Of a DNA stretch of 64,000 nt, positions 33,737 through 42,797 are shown piece by piece. The stretch covers positions 3,348,001 to 3,412,000 of the forward strand of contig NZ_CP109178.1 in assembly GCF_036248255.1 (NCBI RefSeq). The letters run 5' to 3'. This DNA is from Streptomyces sp. NBC_01717 (lineage in GTDB: Bacteria; Actinomycetota; Actinomycetes; Streptomycetales; Streptomycetaceae). Every line of letters starts with the position of its first letter. Position 1 is the first letter of the stretch. The notes beneath the pieces were generated by a model, which worked only from the letters and a program-made list of their open reading frames with translations, was not told the origin of the DNA and made no database searches. The translations under genes and the position numbers were made by a program.

Positions 33737-34489
33737 ATGACCTCTGCTGCCGCAGCCCCGCCGAACCGCGCGTACCAAAGGCTCAGCGTCGAGGAGCGCC
33801 GCACGCAGCTCCTCGGTGCGGCCCTCACCCTCTTCGCGCACCGGGCCCCCGACGAGGTCTCGCTCGACGAGGTCGCGGCGGCCGCCGGAGTCTCCCGCCC
33901 TCTCGTCTACCGCTACTTCCCCGGTGGGCGGCAGCAGTTGTACGAGGCTGCGCTCCGGTCCGCCGCCGACGAACTGGAACTGTGCTTCACCGAGCCGCCC
34001 GTGGGCCCGCCCACCGAACGGGTGGCGCGGGTACTCGGCCGCTATCTCGCGTTCGTCGACGAGCACGACACCGGGTTCAGCGCGCTGCTGCGCGGTGGCA
34101 GCGTCGCGGAGACGTCCCGGACGACGGCGATCGTCGACGAGGTGCGGCGGGCGGCGGCCGAACAGATCCTGCTCCACCTCGGCCGCGGAGACACGCAGGC
34201 ACCGGGCCCCCGGCTGCGGATGATGGTGCGGACCTGGATCGCGGCCGTCGAGGCGGCCTCCCTGATCTGGCTGGACGAGGAGAAGCAGCCCCCGGCGGAC
34301 GATCTGCGCGCCTGGCTGGTCGACCAGCTGATCACCCTGCTCGCGGCCACCGCGGCGACGGACCGGGAGACGGCGTCCGTGGTGGCGGAGCTGCTGCCGT
34401 TGGAGACGGCCGACGGCCCGGCCGGGCGGCTGGCCGCCCGGCTCGTCCCGGTGGTCGCCGAAGCGGCGCACCTGCTGCCACCGGACTGA
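33737..34489 (+). CDS. TetR family transcriptional regulator
   Basis: 250 aa. The N-terminal helix-turn-helix (about 25-65) reads LLGAALTLFAHRAPDEVSLD then AAAAGVSRPLVYRYFPG. The rest is a helical ligand domain of the usual type, somewhat longer than the 200-aa norm. It lies just behind the AurF-type gene and probably controls the divergent diiron promoters and itself. Confidence 0.92.
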   Translation: MTSAAAAPPNRAYQRLSVEERRTQLLGAALTLFAHRAPDEVSLDEVAAAAGVSRPLVYRYFPGGRQQLYEAALRSAADELELCFTEPPVGPPTERVARVLGRYLAFVDEHDTGFSALLRGGSVAETSRTTAIVDEVRRAAAEQILLHLGRGDTQAPGPRLRMMVRTWIAAVEAASLIWLDEEKQPPADDLRAWLVDQLITLLAATAATDRETASVVAELLPLETADGPAGRLAARLVPVVAEAAHLLPPD

Positions 34490-34523
34490 GTACCCGAACA
34501 CGCCCCTGGGTCAGACTGGGGGC

Positions 34524-34790
34524 GTGAGAAGCGAGAACACCACCTTCAGGGGCGGCCCGCTGGACGGGCGGGTCCTCCCCGTCCTCGTCGGCGCGACCGG
34601 CCATCCGCCCAAGTGGTACGAGGTCCCGGTGCCGGATGCCGACGGCGGACCGGCCACCGTGTACACGTACCGGCGGGTCCCGGCCGGATACTCCAAGCGG
34701 CTGGGTGTGCAGCGCGGCTGGGTGTACGAGTACGCCCCGGAGGGCCGTGAACGCCACACTCCCAAGTGGCCCTGGTCGAAACCGAACTGA
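34524..34790 (+). CDS. Small conserved protein, unknown
   Basis: 88 aa from GTG 34524. It reads FRGGPLDGRVLPVLVGATGH, YRRVPAGYSKRLGVQRGWVY and ends PKWPWSKPN; rich in Gly, Arg, Pro and Tyr, no signal, no Cys. Short beta-rich proteins of this kind are widespread in Streptomyces. No function is suggested by the sequence or by the unrelated neighbours. Confidence 0.75.
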   Translation: MRSENTTFRGGPLDGRVLPVLVGATGHPPKWYEVPVPDADGGPATVYTYRRVPAGYSKRLGVQRGWVYEYAPEGRERHTPKWPWSKPN

Positions 34791-34874
34791 CCCGCGCGCA
34801 TCCCGGCTGCGGGCACCGGACCCTCTAAGATCGACGGATCCATGGTCACGAGAACGGTCACAAGGGGGTGCGCC

Positions 34875-37577
34875 ATGGAGGCGCTGCGTCAGGACGATCC
34901 ACGCCGCTTCGGTCCGTACACCGTGGTGGCGCGGTTCCGCGAGACCGCGAGCGCCGTGCAGTACCTCGCGCACGACGCGGCCCTCGACGACACCGTCGTG
35001 ATCACCGCGGCCCACCCCGAACTCGCCGCCCTCCCTGCGTTCCGCCGTCGCTTCGAGGCGGAGACACGCACGGCGGAGCGGCTGGCGGGTGGCTGGGTCC
35101 AGCCACAGATCGTCACCCGTACGGCAGAACACGCGGACGAGGACGCGAACGGCCCCGCGAACGGGCAGCTGTGGACGGCCGTGGCGTACGTACCGGCACT
35201 GACGCTCGCGGAGGCGATCGACTTCGCGGGCCCCCTCCCCCAGCGTGCGGTGCGGATACTGGGCGCGGGCATCGCCGAAACCCTCTCCCGGGTGCACGCC
35301 ACCGGGGCCGTGCTGGAAGGGCTCGCCCCCAGGACGGTGCTGCTGGCCGAGGACGGGCCCCGGCTCACCGCCTTCGGCCCCCTGGGCGCGGCGGCCGACG
35401 CGGAGGCCCGGCCGGGTGGACAGCTGTCCGTACGGCTCGGCTATCTCACCCCGGAACAGGTCGAGGGCAAGGAGGCCGGACCGGCCTCCGACCTCTTCGT
35501 GCTGGGGCTGCTGCTGGCGTACGCGGCGACCGGGACGACTCCGCTCGCCGACGGACCGGCGGCGGAGGCCGCCGAACGGATCGCCCGTACCGAACCGGAA
35601 CTGGACGCGGTCCCGGAAGAACTGCGCGGCCTGATCGCGCGCTGCCTGGCCAAGGACCCGGCCGACCGGCCGACCGCGGGCACGGTGGCGGCGGAACTGG
35701 CACTGGAGGGTGCGGCGGGCCTGGCCAAGGGCGGCTGGCTGCCGGGGCCGCTGTCCAGGCTGATCATGGAACAGGCCGGACACGTACGAAAGTTGGCGGC
35801 GGACCCGGATGACGGTCCGGCCGACGCGTCTGCCGGCGCCGCCCCCGGCACCCCCGTCGACTCGCCGACCCACAGTCTGCTCGGCGCCCTCGGTCACGAC
35901 GCTGCCGACGCGGCCCCCGACGGGCCCGCAGACGCCCGGCCCGACACCCCCGCCACCAGGGACGACGATGTCCGGACCACCCGCATCGGCAGCGTCGGCA
36001 GCCCCCGTGCGCCGGAGCCCGACCGGCCGACCACCCAGCTGTCCATCCCGCGGGAGCGCAGCGGGCCTCCGGCCGAGCTGCCCACCGGCCTGCCGCCCGT
36101 CGCACCGCTCGTGCCGAGGCCTCTGCCGGCTCCCACGACACCGGCCGCGCCGGTACCGGCCGTCCCCGCATCGACCGCCCCGGCAACAACCCCCACCGCT
36201 CCCCCTCCCTCTCCTCCCCCTGCCGGTCCGACCGGCGCTCCCGCTCCCGCAGTTCCCCCCCTCGACCGCCGCACCCTGCTCGTCGGTGGCGTCGCCGGTG
36301 CTGCCGGACTCGTCGTCGGGGGCGGGGCCGTACTCGCCTTCAAGTCCGGCGGTTCCGAGGACCAGGACGACGCCAAACCCGCCCCGGCCCCCACGCGCCC
36401 CACCGTGGCCGGGCTGCCTCCGCAGCCGCGTTGGGTGTACACACATCCCGACGCCGAGCCCGCGCCGCTCACCGCCGCCCTCTGGCTCGACCGGCTGCTC
36501 GTCCTGACCGGCGACACGCAGGCCGTAGGGATCGATCTGCGCTCCGGCCGCCGCGTCTGGGAGTGTGCGGACGGAGCCAAGGGGCAGGCGGCCCTGCCCG
36601 CCGGCGAGGATCTCTGCTTCGTCGCCGGGCCGTCCGAGTTCCTCTGGCTGTCAGCCAGGAACGGACAGGTCACACACCGGGTGGCGTACGAGGACGGGTT
36701 CGAGGACACGCCACATCTGACGGTGTCGGACATCATCGGCCGGTCCGGGCCGGTCATCTGGTTCACCGGCTCGCACAAGGTCACCGTGAAGGCCAAGAAG
36801 CCGAAGAAGGGCAAGAAGCCCGGCAAGGACACCCAGGCCGTCGTGTCGTTCCTGTTCGCGTACGACGTCGTGCAGCGCAAGGAGGTGTGGCGGACCTCCG
36901 TACCCACCGGACGTGAATCGGCGGCCCCCGCCTACCGGTCGATCGCCGTCCGACCGGACGACATCGTCGTACGTCAGACGAGTGCGACGCTCACCCCGGG
37001 AGACGTCAGGGCCGCGAAGGGCAAGGCGGTTTTCCGCTGCTTCGACCGCGAGAGCGGAAAGCTGCTGTGGACCAAGTCGTTCGGCAAGATCGGGCCGGAC
37101 GGAGCGGCCGTCGGCGACGACCGGGGTCTGCTCTACGCGGCGGTGGGCGACGACCTCCAGTCGTTCGCGATGCCCGGTGGTAAGCCGGAGTGGACCCTGA
37201 ACGGCACCGCCGGCTCCGTGTTCGGGACCCCGGTCCCGGCCGGAACGCTCCTGCACACCACCAACCGCAACCAGGAAGTAGGCGCGGTCGACCGGGCCAC
37301 CGGAAAGCTGCGCTGGCGGCGGTCCACGGAGGCGGCGCCCGGCGGCGCTGCGCCCGCCGTCACCCTCAGCCCGTCCGGCGAGACCCTGCTGGCGGCCGGA
37401 GGGGCGCAGGTCACCGCGTTCGCGACGGAGGACGGGCGGCGGCTGTGGAAGTTCCAGGACATCGGCGTGCAGGATCCGAAGGGGGCCACGGTCACCGCTC
37501 CGTACCGGCTGCTGGCGTTCGGGAAGACCGCCGTGGTCCAACGCGAACGGATCTTCTACGCGTTCCCGGTGGCGTGA
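34875..37577 (+). CDS. Pseudokinase fused to an extracytoplasmic PQQ beta-propeller
   Basis: 900 aa. The N-terminal Ser/Thr-kinase fold (about 10-290) has lost its catalytic residues: the ATP-binding Lys position reads DTVVITAAHP, the HRD loop reads VLEGLAPRTVLLAEDG, and DFG reads TAFGPLG. A Pro/Ala-rich linker (about 310-465) leads to one membrane helix (TLLVGGVAGAAGLVVGGGAV). The outer domain is a PQQ/YVTN-type propeller (LDRLLVLTGDTQAVGIDLRS, AVDRATGKLRWRRS). Active relatives are PknD-like receptors, so this one likely signals by binding. CAAGGGGG precedes the ATG. Confidence 0.88.
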   Translation: MEALRQDDPRRFGPYTVVARFRETASAVQYLAHDAALDDTVVITAAHPELAALPAFRRRFEAETRTAERLAGGWVQPQIVTRTAEHADEDANGPANGQLWTAVAYVPALTLAEAIDFAGPLPQRAVRILGAGIAETLSRVHATGAVLEGLAPRTVLLAEDGPRLTAFGPLGAAADAEARPGGQLSVRLGYLTPEQVEGKEAGPASDLFVLGLLLAYAATGTTPLADGPAAEAAERIARTEPELDAVPEELRGLIARCLAKDPADRPTAGTVAAELALEGAAGLAKGGWLPGPLSRLIMEQAGHVRKLAADPDDGPADASAGAAPGTPVDSPTHSLLGALGHDAADAAPDGPADARPDTPATRDDDVRTTRIGSVGSPRAPEPDRPTTQLSIPRERSGPPAELPTGLPPVAPLVPRPLPAPTTPAAPVPAVPASTAPATTPTAPPPSPPPAGPTGAPAPAVPPLDRRTLLVGGVAGAAGLVVGGGAVLAFKSGGSEDQDDAKPAPAPTRPTVAGLPPQPRWVYTHPDAEPAPLTAALWLDRLLVLTGDTQAVGIDLRSGRRVWECADGAKGQAALPAGEDLCFVAGPSEFLWLSARNGQVTHRVAYEDGFEDTPHLTVSDIIGRSGPVIWFTGSHKVTVKAKKPKKGKKPGKDTQAVVSFLFAYDVVQRKEVWRTSVPTGRESAAPAYRSIAVRPDDIVVRQTSATLTPGDVRAAKGKAVFRCFDRESGKLLWTKSFGKIGPDGAAVGDDRGLLYAAVGDDLQSFAMPGGKPEWTLNGTAGSVFGTPVPAGTLLHTTNRNQEVGAVDRATGKLRWRRSTEAAPGGAAPAVTLSPSGETLLAAGGAQVTAFATEDGRRLWKFQDIGVQDPKGATVTAPYRLLAFGKTAVVQRERIFYAFPVA

Positions 37578-37603
37578 GCCCGCGGGGCACCCGCCTTCCG
37601 AGG

Positions 37604-37636
37604 GAACCCCTCGGCCGCCACGCCGCGGGGTTCTTG
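37604..37636 (+). terminator. Terminator after the pseudokinase gene
   Basis: GAACCCC/GGGGTTC (37604-37610, 37627-37633) with an inner CGGC/GCCG pairing, followed by TTG; 27 bp after the stop. Confidence 0.75.
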
Positions 37637-37723
37637 CATCGCCCGACACCCGGTGACCGTATGGATGTGCCGCGCTCACTCATGGGGTAGTCCCGCGATC
37701 GCCCCGTCATCGGAGGTGATCCC

Positions 37724-38896
37724 GTGTCAGGCACGGTCCTGCGCACCGTCTGCTCCGCGGCGCTCGCCGCCCTCGTCATGGCCTCCCCCGCCGTTGCCGC
37801 CCCCGTGGCACCGGACCCCGGTCCCTCGGACGTGACCACCGGCAAGGGCCCCGACTCCACCAAGAGCATCGCCGAGCTGCTGACCGAGCTGCGCACGCTG
37901 TACCGGCAGGCGGAGGAAGCCACCGAGACGTACAACGGGACCGTGGCCGAGCTGAAGAAACGGACCGCCGAGGCGAAGCGACTCGGTTCCGCCCTCGCCG
38001 CGGCCAGGCTCGCACTGGCCCGCAGCCACGACGAAGCGGGGCGGCTGGCCCGTGAGCAGTACCAGGGGCGGTCCGACTTCTCCTCGTACGCACAGCTGCT
38101 GCTGGCCCGCGATCCCGAGCACGCCCTGGACCAGGGGCATGTGATCCAACGGGTGACCGCCGGCCGGGCCGCGACCGTGAAACGGCTCACCGGCGCCGCG
38201 AAACACGCCGACGGCCTGGCCACCGCGGCCCGCAAGGTACGCGACAGACAGCGGGTGCTGGCGGCGCGGCAGAAGAAGCAGCGCGACACGGTGCGGGCGC
38301 GGCTGCGGAACGTCGAGAAGCTGCTGGCCACCCTCTCCGCCGAAAAGATCGCCCAGATGTCCCGGCTGGAGCAGCAGGCCACGGAGAAGGCCCAGGGCGC
38401 GCTGGTCGCCTCGGGCGCCCTGTCCTCTTCCCGGCAGCCGTCCGAGGAGGGCGGCGAGGCGGTGCAGTACGCGATCGGGCAGGTCGGCAAGCCGTATGTG
38501 TGGGGTGCGGAAGGGCCGGGGTCGTTCGACTGCTCCGGGCTCACCTCGCGGGCCTGGGCGACCGCGGGCCGGCCCATTCCGCGGACCTCGCAGGAACAGT
38601 GGCAGCGGTTGCGGAAGGTGCCGCTGAACACTCTGCGCCCGGGTGACCTGGTGATCTACTTCCCGAAGGCCACGCACGTGGCGATGTACATCGGCAACGG
38701 TCTGGTGGTGCAGGCGCCCCGGCCGGGGACCCGGGTGAAGGTCTCACCGGTGGCGTCGAACCCGCTGCTCGGCGCCGTGCGGCCGGATCCGGAGAACGCG
38801 TCGCTGCGCACGTACGAGCGGCCGGAGCTGCCCCGGAATGCGTCGGACGGCTCGGACACGGGATACAGCGCTTCGTCCGCCCCCACCGACGCGTAG
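37724..38896 (+). CDS. Secreted NlpC/P60 cell-wall hydrolase
   Basis: 390 aa. Signal peptide to about residue 26 (AVA-AP). A long coiled coil follows (about 45-230; AEELKK-like heptads such as TVAELKKRTAEAKRLGSALA), then the NlpC/P60 papain-like domain (about 245-365). The catalytic Cys is in GSFDCSGLTSRAW, the His in ATHVAMYIGNGL and the third polar residue in LVVQAPRPG. RipA-type enzymes of this layout cut peptidoglycan stem peptides. The GTG start is preceded by GGAGGTGAT, an exact match to the anti-SD of 16S rRNA. Confidence 0.93.
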   Translation: MSGTVLRTVCSAALAALVMASPAVAAPVAPDPGPSDVTTGKGPDSTKSIAELLTELRTLYRQAEEATETYNGTVAELKKRTAEAKRLGSALAAARLALARSHDEAGRLAREQYQGRSDFSSYAQLLLARDPEHALDQGHVIQRVTAGRAATVKRLTGAAKHADGLATAARKVRDRQRVLAARQKKQRDTVRARLRNVEKLLATLSAEKIAQMSRLEQQATEKAQGALVASGALSSSRQPSEEGGEAVQYAIGQVGKPYVWGAEGPGSFDCSGLTSRAWATAGRPIPRTSQEQWQRLRKVPLNTLRPGDLVIYFPKATHVAMYIGNGLVVQAPRPGTRVKVSPVASNPLLGAVRPDPENASLRTYERPELPRNASDGSDTGYSASSAPTDA

Positions 38897-39032
38897 GGCA
38901 AGCTCCAGGTCCGGGACGTGAGCGCCGCCAGGATTCGGCCCGCCCGAACGCGAGCGCTGCCGCCCGAACGGCCGTCACCCCCGTCAAGGCAACCCGGTGC
39001 TCGGTGCTCGGCTGCATTGCGAGGGAACCGGC

Positions 39033-39782
39033 TCACTGAAATTCGGCGAGTGGATCAGTGACAGCCTCACGCCACCGGTCACGGTGGCCGCTCGCATGGA
39101 GCCGGTAGTACACCGTCTCGCGCCGCCCCTCGGCGGCCGCACCCTCGTGGTCACCGATGTTGTGGGCGAGCAGATAGTGCGCGAACAGCACGCTGCCCGC
39201 ACTGCCGATCGCCTGTGTCGGCTCGCCGAGCTCGATCTTCGGATAGGGGCCCGGATTCATCTCCTCGACCCGAGTCAGGGCGCCCGCGCCGCGGTCGGCA
39301 AGGTACTGCCCGAAACGCAGATGAGTGCCCGGCCAGACCCACAGGTTCCCTCGGTGCCGCCGGTCGTGATCGGTGAGCCACACGCCGGCCAGCAGCGAGA
39401 ACGTCGCCGGACGTCCGTCCGGTTCACCCGGCGTCAGGCCGTCGACGTGCGGACCGCCCGGCCGATGCGGCCAGGGCGGGATCGTTGTGGCCACCTGCGC
39501 GAAATCGGGATCCTGTACGGCCCGATCCGTACGCAGTAGCTGGTCGGCAAGCTCCCCGATGCCCGTCTCCCGGTAGAAGTCGAGCAGCGGATGGCCCGTC
39601 GGAGAGAACCGCGGCCACAGGAAATACGGTCCGGCGTGGTCGTCGGCGTAGGGCTCCCGCTCCAGCATGGCGGCGACAACCCTGCGTCCTGCGGCGATCC
39701 GTTCGCCGCTGAGCACATCGGGAATCACTACGAATCCCTGCTGACGGAACGTGGTCCTCGTCTCGTCAGTGATGGTCACCAT
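39033..39782 (-). CDS. Phytanoyl-CoA dioxygenase (PhyH) family protein
   Basis: 249 aa. Fe(II)/2-oxoglutarate oxygenase of the PhyH fold. The HxD half of the iron triad is in GGPHVDGLTPG; the distal His is likely in SVLFAHYLLAHNIG, followed by the 2-oxoglutarate-binding Arg in RETVYYRLHASGH. WPGTHLRFGQYL is the usual strand in this family. The substrate is unknown. It follows the flavoprotein gene on the same strand after about 200 bp, with a poor ribosome binding site. Confidence 0.85.
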   Translation of the reverse strand: MVTITDETRTTFRQQGFVVIPDVLSGERIAAGRRVVAAMLEREPYADDHAGPYFLWPRFSPTGHPLLDFYRETGIGELADQLLRTDRAVQDPDFAQVATTIPPWPHRPGGPHVDGLTPGEPDGRPATFSLLAGVWLTDHDRRHRGNLWVWPGTHLRFGQYLADRGAGALTRVEEMNPGPYPKIELGEPTQAIGSAGSVLFAHYLLAHNIGDHEGAAAEGRRETVYYRLHASGHRDRWREAVTDPLAEFQ

Positions 39783-39985
39783 GCCGTTCAGTGCACCAGG
39801 CAGCATCCTCCACGGCAACCCGATAACGCCGGCCGTCCATGCGCACACTGTCGCAGCCGGCACCGGTACACCGTCACAAGATCTCCGACAGAGCCGAATT
39901 ACGTGATCGCCCAGGCCGTCTGTGGGCCGTCCGAGGACGGCCCACAACCACCGACGTCGACCGACGCCAACCGCTACTTCGCAGG

Positions 39986-41233
39986 TCAGGCGGCGGATGC
40001 GGCCCCGGACACCTGAGCCAGGTACGCGTTCGTCTTCTCCGGGTCGAAGAAGAAGTTGTCGAAGTCCGCCGGGTTGTCGAACCCGTTGGCGAAGCGGTCG
40101 GCGACCGGCTGGAGCTGGCCGGCGGCACCGATCAGGTTCAGCACGTGCTCCGGCGGTACGCCGAGCATGGCGTTCGTCCACTTCACGACGTGCTGCGCGG
40201 TGTCCCAGTAGCGGTCGAAGGTGGACTGCATCCAGTCCGCGTCGAACGGACGGTCGCCGTGCTCGATGATCGACCGGAGGTACGCATCGGCGCACTTGGA
40301 GGCCGAGTTGGAGCCCTGGCCGGTGATCGGGTCGTTGGCGACGACCACGTCCGCGACGCCGAGCACCAGACCGCCGCCGGGCAGGCGGCCGATCGGCTTG
40401 CGGACGGTCGGGGCGTAACGGCCCGCCAGGGTGCCGTTGGCGTCCGTCAGTTCGACCTTGGTGGCGCGGGCGTACTCCCACGGCGTGAACTGCTCCATGA
40501 GCTCCAGCGTCTTCGCGAGGTGCTCGGAGGGGTCCTTGATGCCCTGGAACACGTCCAGCGGGCCGCCCGGGATGCCCTCCCAGAACAGGATGTCGGCGCG
40601 GCCGGACGTGGTCAGGGTCGGCATCACGAAGAGCTCGCCGACGCCCGGGACCAGGTTGCAGCGGACCGCGTCGAACTCGGGGTGCTCGGGGCGCGGGCCC
40701 ATGCCGTGGACGTACGCGACGGCCAGTGCGCGCTGCGGGGCGTCGAACGGCGAACGGGACGCGTCCCGGCCGAACATGGAGACCAGTTCGCCCTTGCCCG
40801 CGGAGACCATCACCAGGTCGTAGGTGCGGGAGAAGTAGTCGAGGTCGGAGACGGCCGCACCGTGGATGACGAGCTGTCCGCCACGCTGGGCGAAAGTCTC
40901 CATCCAGCCGGCCATCTTCACGCGCTGGTCGACGGACTGGGCGAAGCCGTCCAGCTTGCCGACCCAGTCGATGGCGCGGGAGGAGTCGGGAGCGGCGACC
41001 GAGACGCCGAGGCCCTCGATGCGCGGGGCCTGGGACTCCCAGAAGTTGAGCTGGAGGTCGCGCTCGTGCTGCAGCGCGGTGTCGAACATGCACTGTGTCG
41101 ACATGACCCGGCCGGACCGGATCTCGTCGGCCGTGCGGTTGGACATCAGGGTGACTTCGTACCCACTGGACTGCAGTCCGAGGGCGAGCTGGAGACCGGA
41201 CTGACCGGCTCCGACTATGAGTATCTTCCGCAT
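39986..41233 (-). CDS. Styrene/indole monooxygenase-like flavoprotein (StyA family)
   Basis: 415 aa. N-terminal FAD-binding Rossmann motif KILIVGAGQSGLQLALGL; STQCMFDTALQHERDL and the late GVADVVVANDPITGQGSNSA (FAD ribityl region) are typical of StyA. StyA-type enzymes epoxidise styrene or oxidise indole with FADH2 supplied by a reductase (StyB). No reductase is adjacent, so it would use a general flavin reductase. GGAG lies 7 bp before the ATG. The gene lies 43 bp behind cvnD on the same strand, so it probably belongs to the conservon transcript. Confidence 0.88.
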   Translation of the reverse strand: MRKILIVGAGQSGLQLALGLQSSGYEVTLMSNRTADEIRSGRVMSTQCMFDTALQHERDLQLNFWESQAPRIEGLGVSVAAPDSSRAIDWVGKLDGFAQSVDQRVKMAGWMETFAQRGGQLVIHGAAVSDLDYFSRTYDLVMVSAGKGELVSMFGRDASRSPFDAPQRALAVAYVHGMGPRPEHPEFDAVRCNLVPGVGELFVMPTLTTSGRADILFWEGIPGGPLDVFQGIKDPSEHLAKTLELMEQFTPWEYARATKVELTDANGTLAGRYAPTVRKPIGRLPGGGLVLGVADVVVANDPITGQGSNSASKCADAYLRSIIEHGDRPFDADWMQSTFDRYWDTAQHVVKWTNAMLGVPPEHVLNLIGAAGQLQPVADRFANGFDNPADFDNFFFDPEKTNAYLAQVSGAASAA

Positions 41234-41244
41234 CGCGGTTCTCC

Positions 41245-41270
41245 GTTACGTGTACGTGTACGTGCGCGTG
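41245..41270 (-). repeat. Short ACGTGT repeat between cvnD and the flavoprotein gene
   Basis: Three direct units of ACGTGT-type sequence with a partial fourth in the 43-bp gap. It could be slippage-prone; no regulatory role is evident. Confidence 0.5.
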
Positions 41271-41276
41271 TTGTGT

Positions 41277-41927
41277 CTACGCGGGTGTGGCGTCAAGAGC
41301 GTGGCCCACGAGGGCCAGCAGCGACTCGACGACCGTGATCCTGTTACGCGCGTCCATGATCACAACAGGTACGTGCAGGGGTATGGTCAGGGCCTCCCTG
41401 ACGTCCTCGGGCTCGAATCCGGGGGTTCCCTCGAAGTGGTTGACGGCCACGATGTACGGAAGTCCGCAGCTCTCGAAGTAGTCGAGCGCGGGAAAGCAGT
41501 CGGAGAGCCGCCGGGTGTCGGCGAGCACGACCGCTCCGATCGCGCCGCGCACCAGGTCGTCCCACATGAACCAGAAGCGCTGCTGTCCGGGCGTGCCGAA
41601 CACGTACAGCACGAGGTCGTCGTCGAGGGTGAGCCGGCCGAAGTCCATCGCGACGGTCGTGGTGACCTTGTCGGGCGTCGCGGTGAGATCGTCGGTCTCC
41701 TCGCTGGCCTGGGTCATCAACGCTTCGGTCTGCAGCGGAGTGATCTCTGAGACCGATCCCACGAAGGTCGTCTTGCCGACGCCGAACCCGCCCGCGACCA
41801 CTATCTTCGTGGCTATGGGGGCCCTGGTGTGGTCCAGCTGCCATGCCTGCAGTGACTCTTCGGTCTGGCCCTCCGGTCCCGGCTGACGCGGGGCGGACAG
41901 CAGCGAGTCAGAGACGGCGGAGTCCAT
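41277..41927 (-). CDS. cvnD: Conservon GTPase-like protein CvnD
   Basis: 216 aa. Small ATP/GTP-binding protein: P-loop GGFGVGKTTFVG, switch region DFGRLTLDDDLVLYVFGTPG, and VNHFEG where GTPases have NKxD. In the conservon model CvnD is the output GTPase that leaves the membrane complex CvnA-B-C when activated. It overlaps cvnC by 20 bp. Confidence 0.95.
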   Translation of the reverse strand: MDSAVSDSLLSAPRQPGPEGQTEESLQAWQLDHTRAPIATKIVVAGGFGVGKTTFVGSVSEITPLQTEALMTQASEETDDLTATPDKVTTTVAMDFGRLTLDDDLVLYVFGTPGQQRFWFMWDDLVRGAIGAVVLADTRRLSDCFPALDYFESCGLPYIVAVNHFEGTPGFEPEDVREALTIPLHVPVVIMDARNRITVVESLLALVGHALDATPA

Positions 41928-42321
41928 TCAGCACCCTTTCGAGCAGTGCGCGGTCGGGCTGGCCGGTGCCGTGACCGGTCCCGTACACACGAATCTTTCC
42001 CTGGTCGGCCAAGTCGCTGAGCAGCACTCGGACCACGCCGAGCGGCATCTTCAACAGGGCCGAGATCTCCGCGACCGTACGCATGCGGCGGCAGATTTCG
42101 ACAATGGCCTGGAGCTCCGGCATCACGCGCGTGGTGAGGTTGCCGTTGGTGAGCTCGCGGCGCTCCTCGGGCGCTTCGAGCGCGGCCACGAACGTCTCGA
42201 CGAGGAGGACGTGACCGAAGCGGGTGCGGCCGCCGGTGAGCGAGTACGGGCGGACCCGGGCAGGCCGTCGGTCGGAACCGCGGACGGGGAGCCTGCGGGC
42301 GGGTTCAGCAGCGGGCATCAC
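41908..42321 (-). CDS. cvnC: Conservon protein CvnC (DUF742)
   Basis: 137 aa. RPYSLTGGRTR, LQAIVEICRRMRTVAEISAL and LGVVRVLLSDLADQG define DUF742, a winged-helix-like adaptor. GTG 42321 overlaps the cvnB stop (GTGA); the next codon is ATG. It bridges CvnB and CvnD in the complex. Confidence 0.95.
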   Translation of the reverse strand: MMPAAEPARRLPVRGSDRRPARVRPYSLTGGRTRFGHVLLVETFVAALEAPEERRELTNGNLTTRVMPELQAIVEICRRMRTVAEISALLKMPLGVVRVLLSDLADQGKIRVYGTGHGTGQPDRALLERVLNGLRRL

Positions 42322-42797
42322 TGGGCGCTCTCCATCGATTTGCGCAGTTCACTGCGGAGTTCGGGGGTGAGTACGTGTCCGGCACGGCCGACGAAGAGCG
42401 CCATGTGGTAAGCGATGACGCTCATGTCGCAATCGGGGGTGGCATGTACGCCGAGCAGGGATCCGTCACTGATCGACATGACGAAGACGCTGCCCTCGTC
42501 CATGGCGACCATGGTCTGCTTGACGCCACCGCTGTCCATCAGCTTCGCGGCACCGATCGTGAGGGAGCCGATGCCGGAGACGATGGTCGCAAGGTCGGCG
42601 CTGGAACCCCTGGGGCCGTCCTGCCGGCCGGTCGCTCTGGCTGCGTGGTGGCCCGGGTCGGAGGAGAGCAGCATCAGTCCGTCGGACGAGACGACCGTGA
42701 CCGAGTGGACCCCTGGCACCTCCTCGACGAGATTGCTCAGCAACCAGTGAAGGTTCCGGGCCTCGGTACTCAGCCCGAATGTGCTGGGCGCAGTCAA
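42318..42797 (-). CDS. cvnB: Conservon roadblock protein CvnB
   Basis: 159 aa with a Roadblock/LC7 domain (LSNLVEEVPGVHSVTVVSSD, LATIVSGIGSLTIGAAKL, VAMDEGSVFVMSISDGSLLG). Roadblock proteins act on small GTPases, here CvnD. The TTG start overlaps the cvnA stop in TTGA and has GAGGAGG 7 bp upstream, a strong site that supports this unusual start. Confidence 0.95.
   Translation of the reverse strand: MTAPSTFGLSTEARNLHWLLSNLVEEVPGVHSVTVVSSDGLMLLSSDPGHHAARATGRQDGPRGSSADLATIVSGIGSLTIGAAKLMDSGGVKQTMVAMDEGSVFVMSISDGSLLGVHATPDCDMSVIAYHMALFVGRAGHVLTPELRSELRKSMESAQ

Noticed and set aside
39033..41093. Single long frame covering both the PhyH and the flavoprotein region
   Set aside because: Only its last 249 codons are PhyH-like; the first part is a shadow frame of the StyA-like gene.
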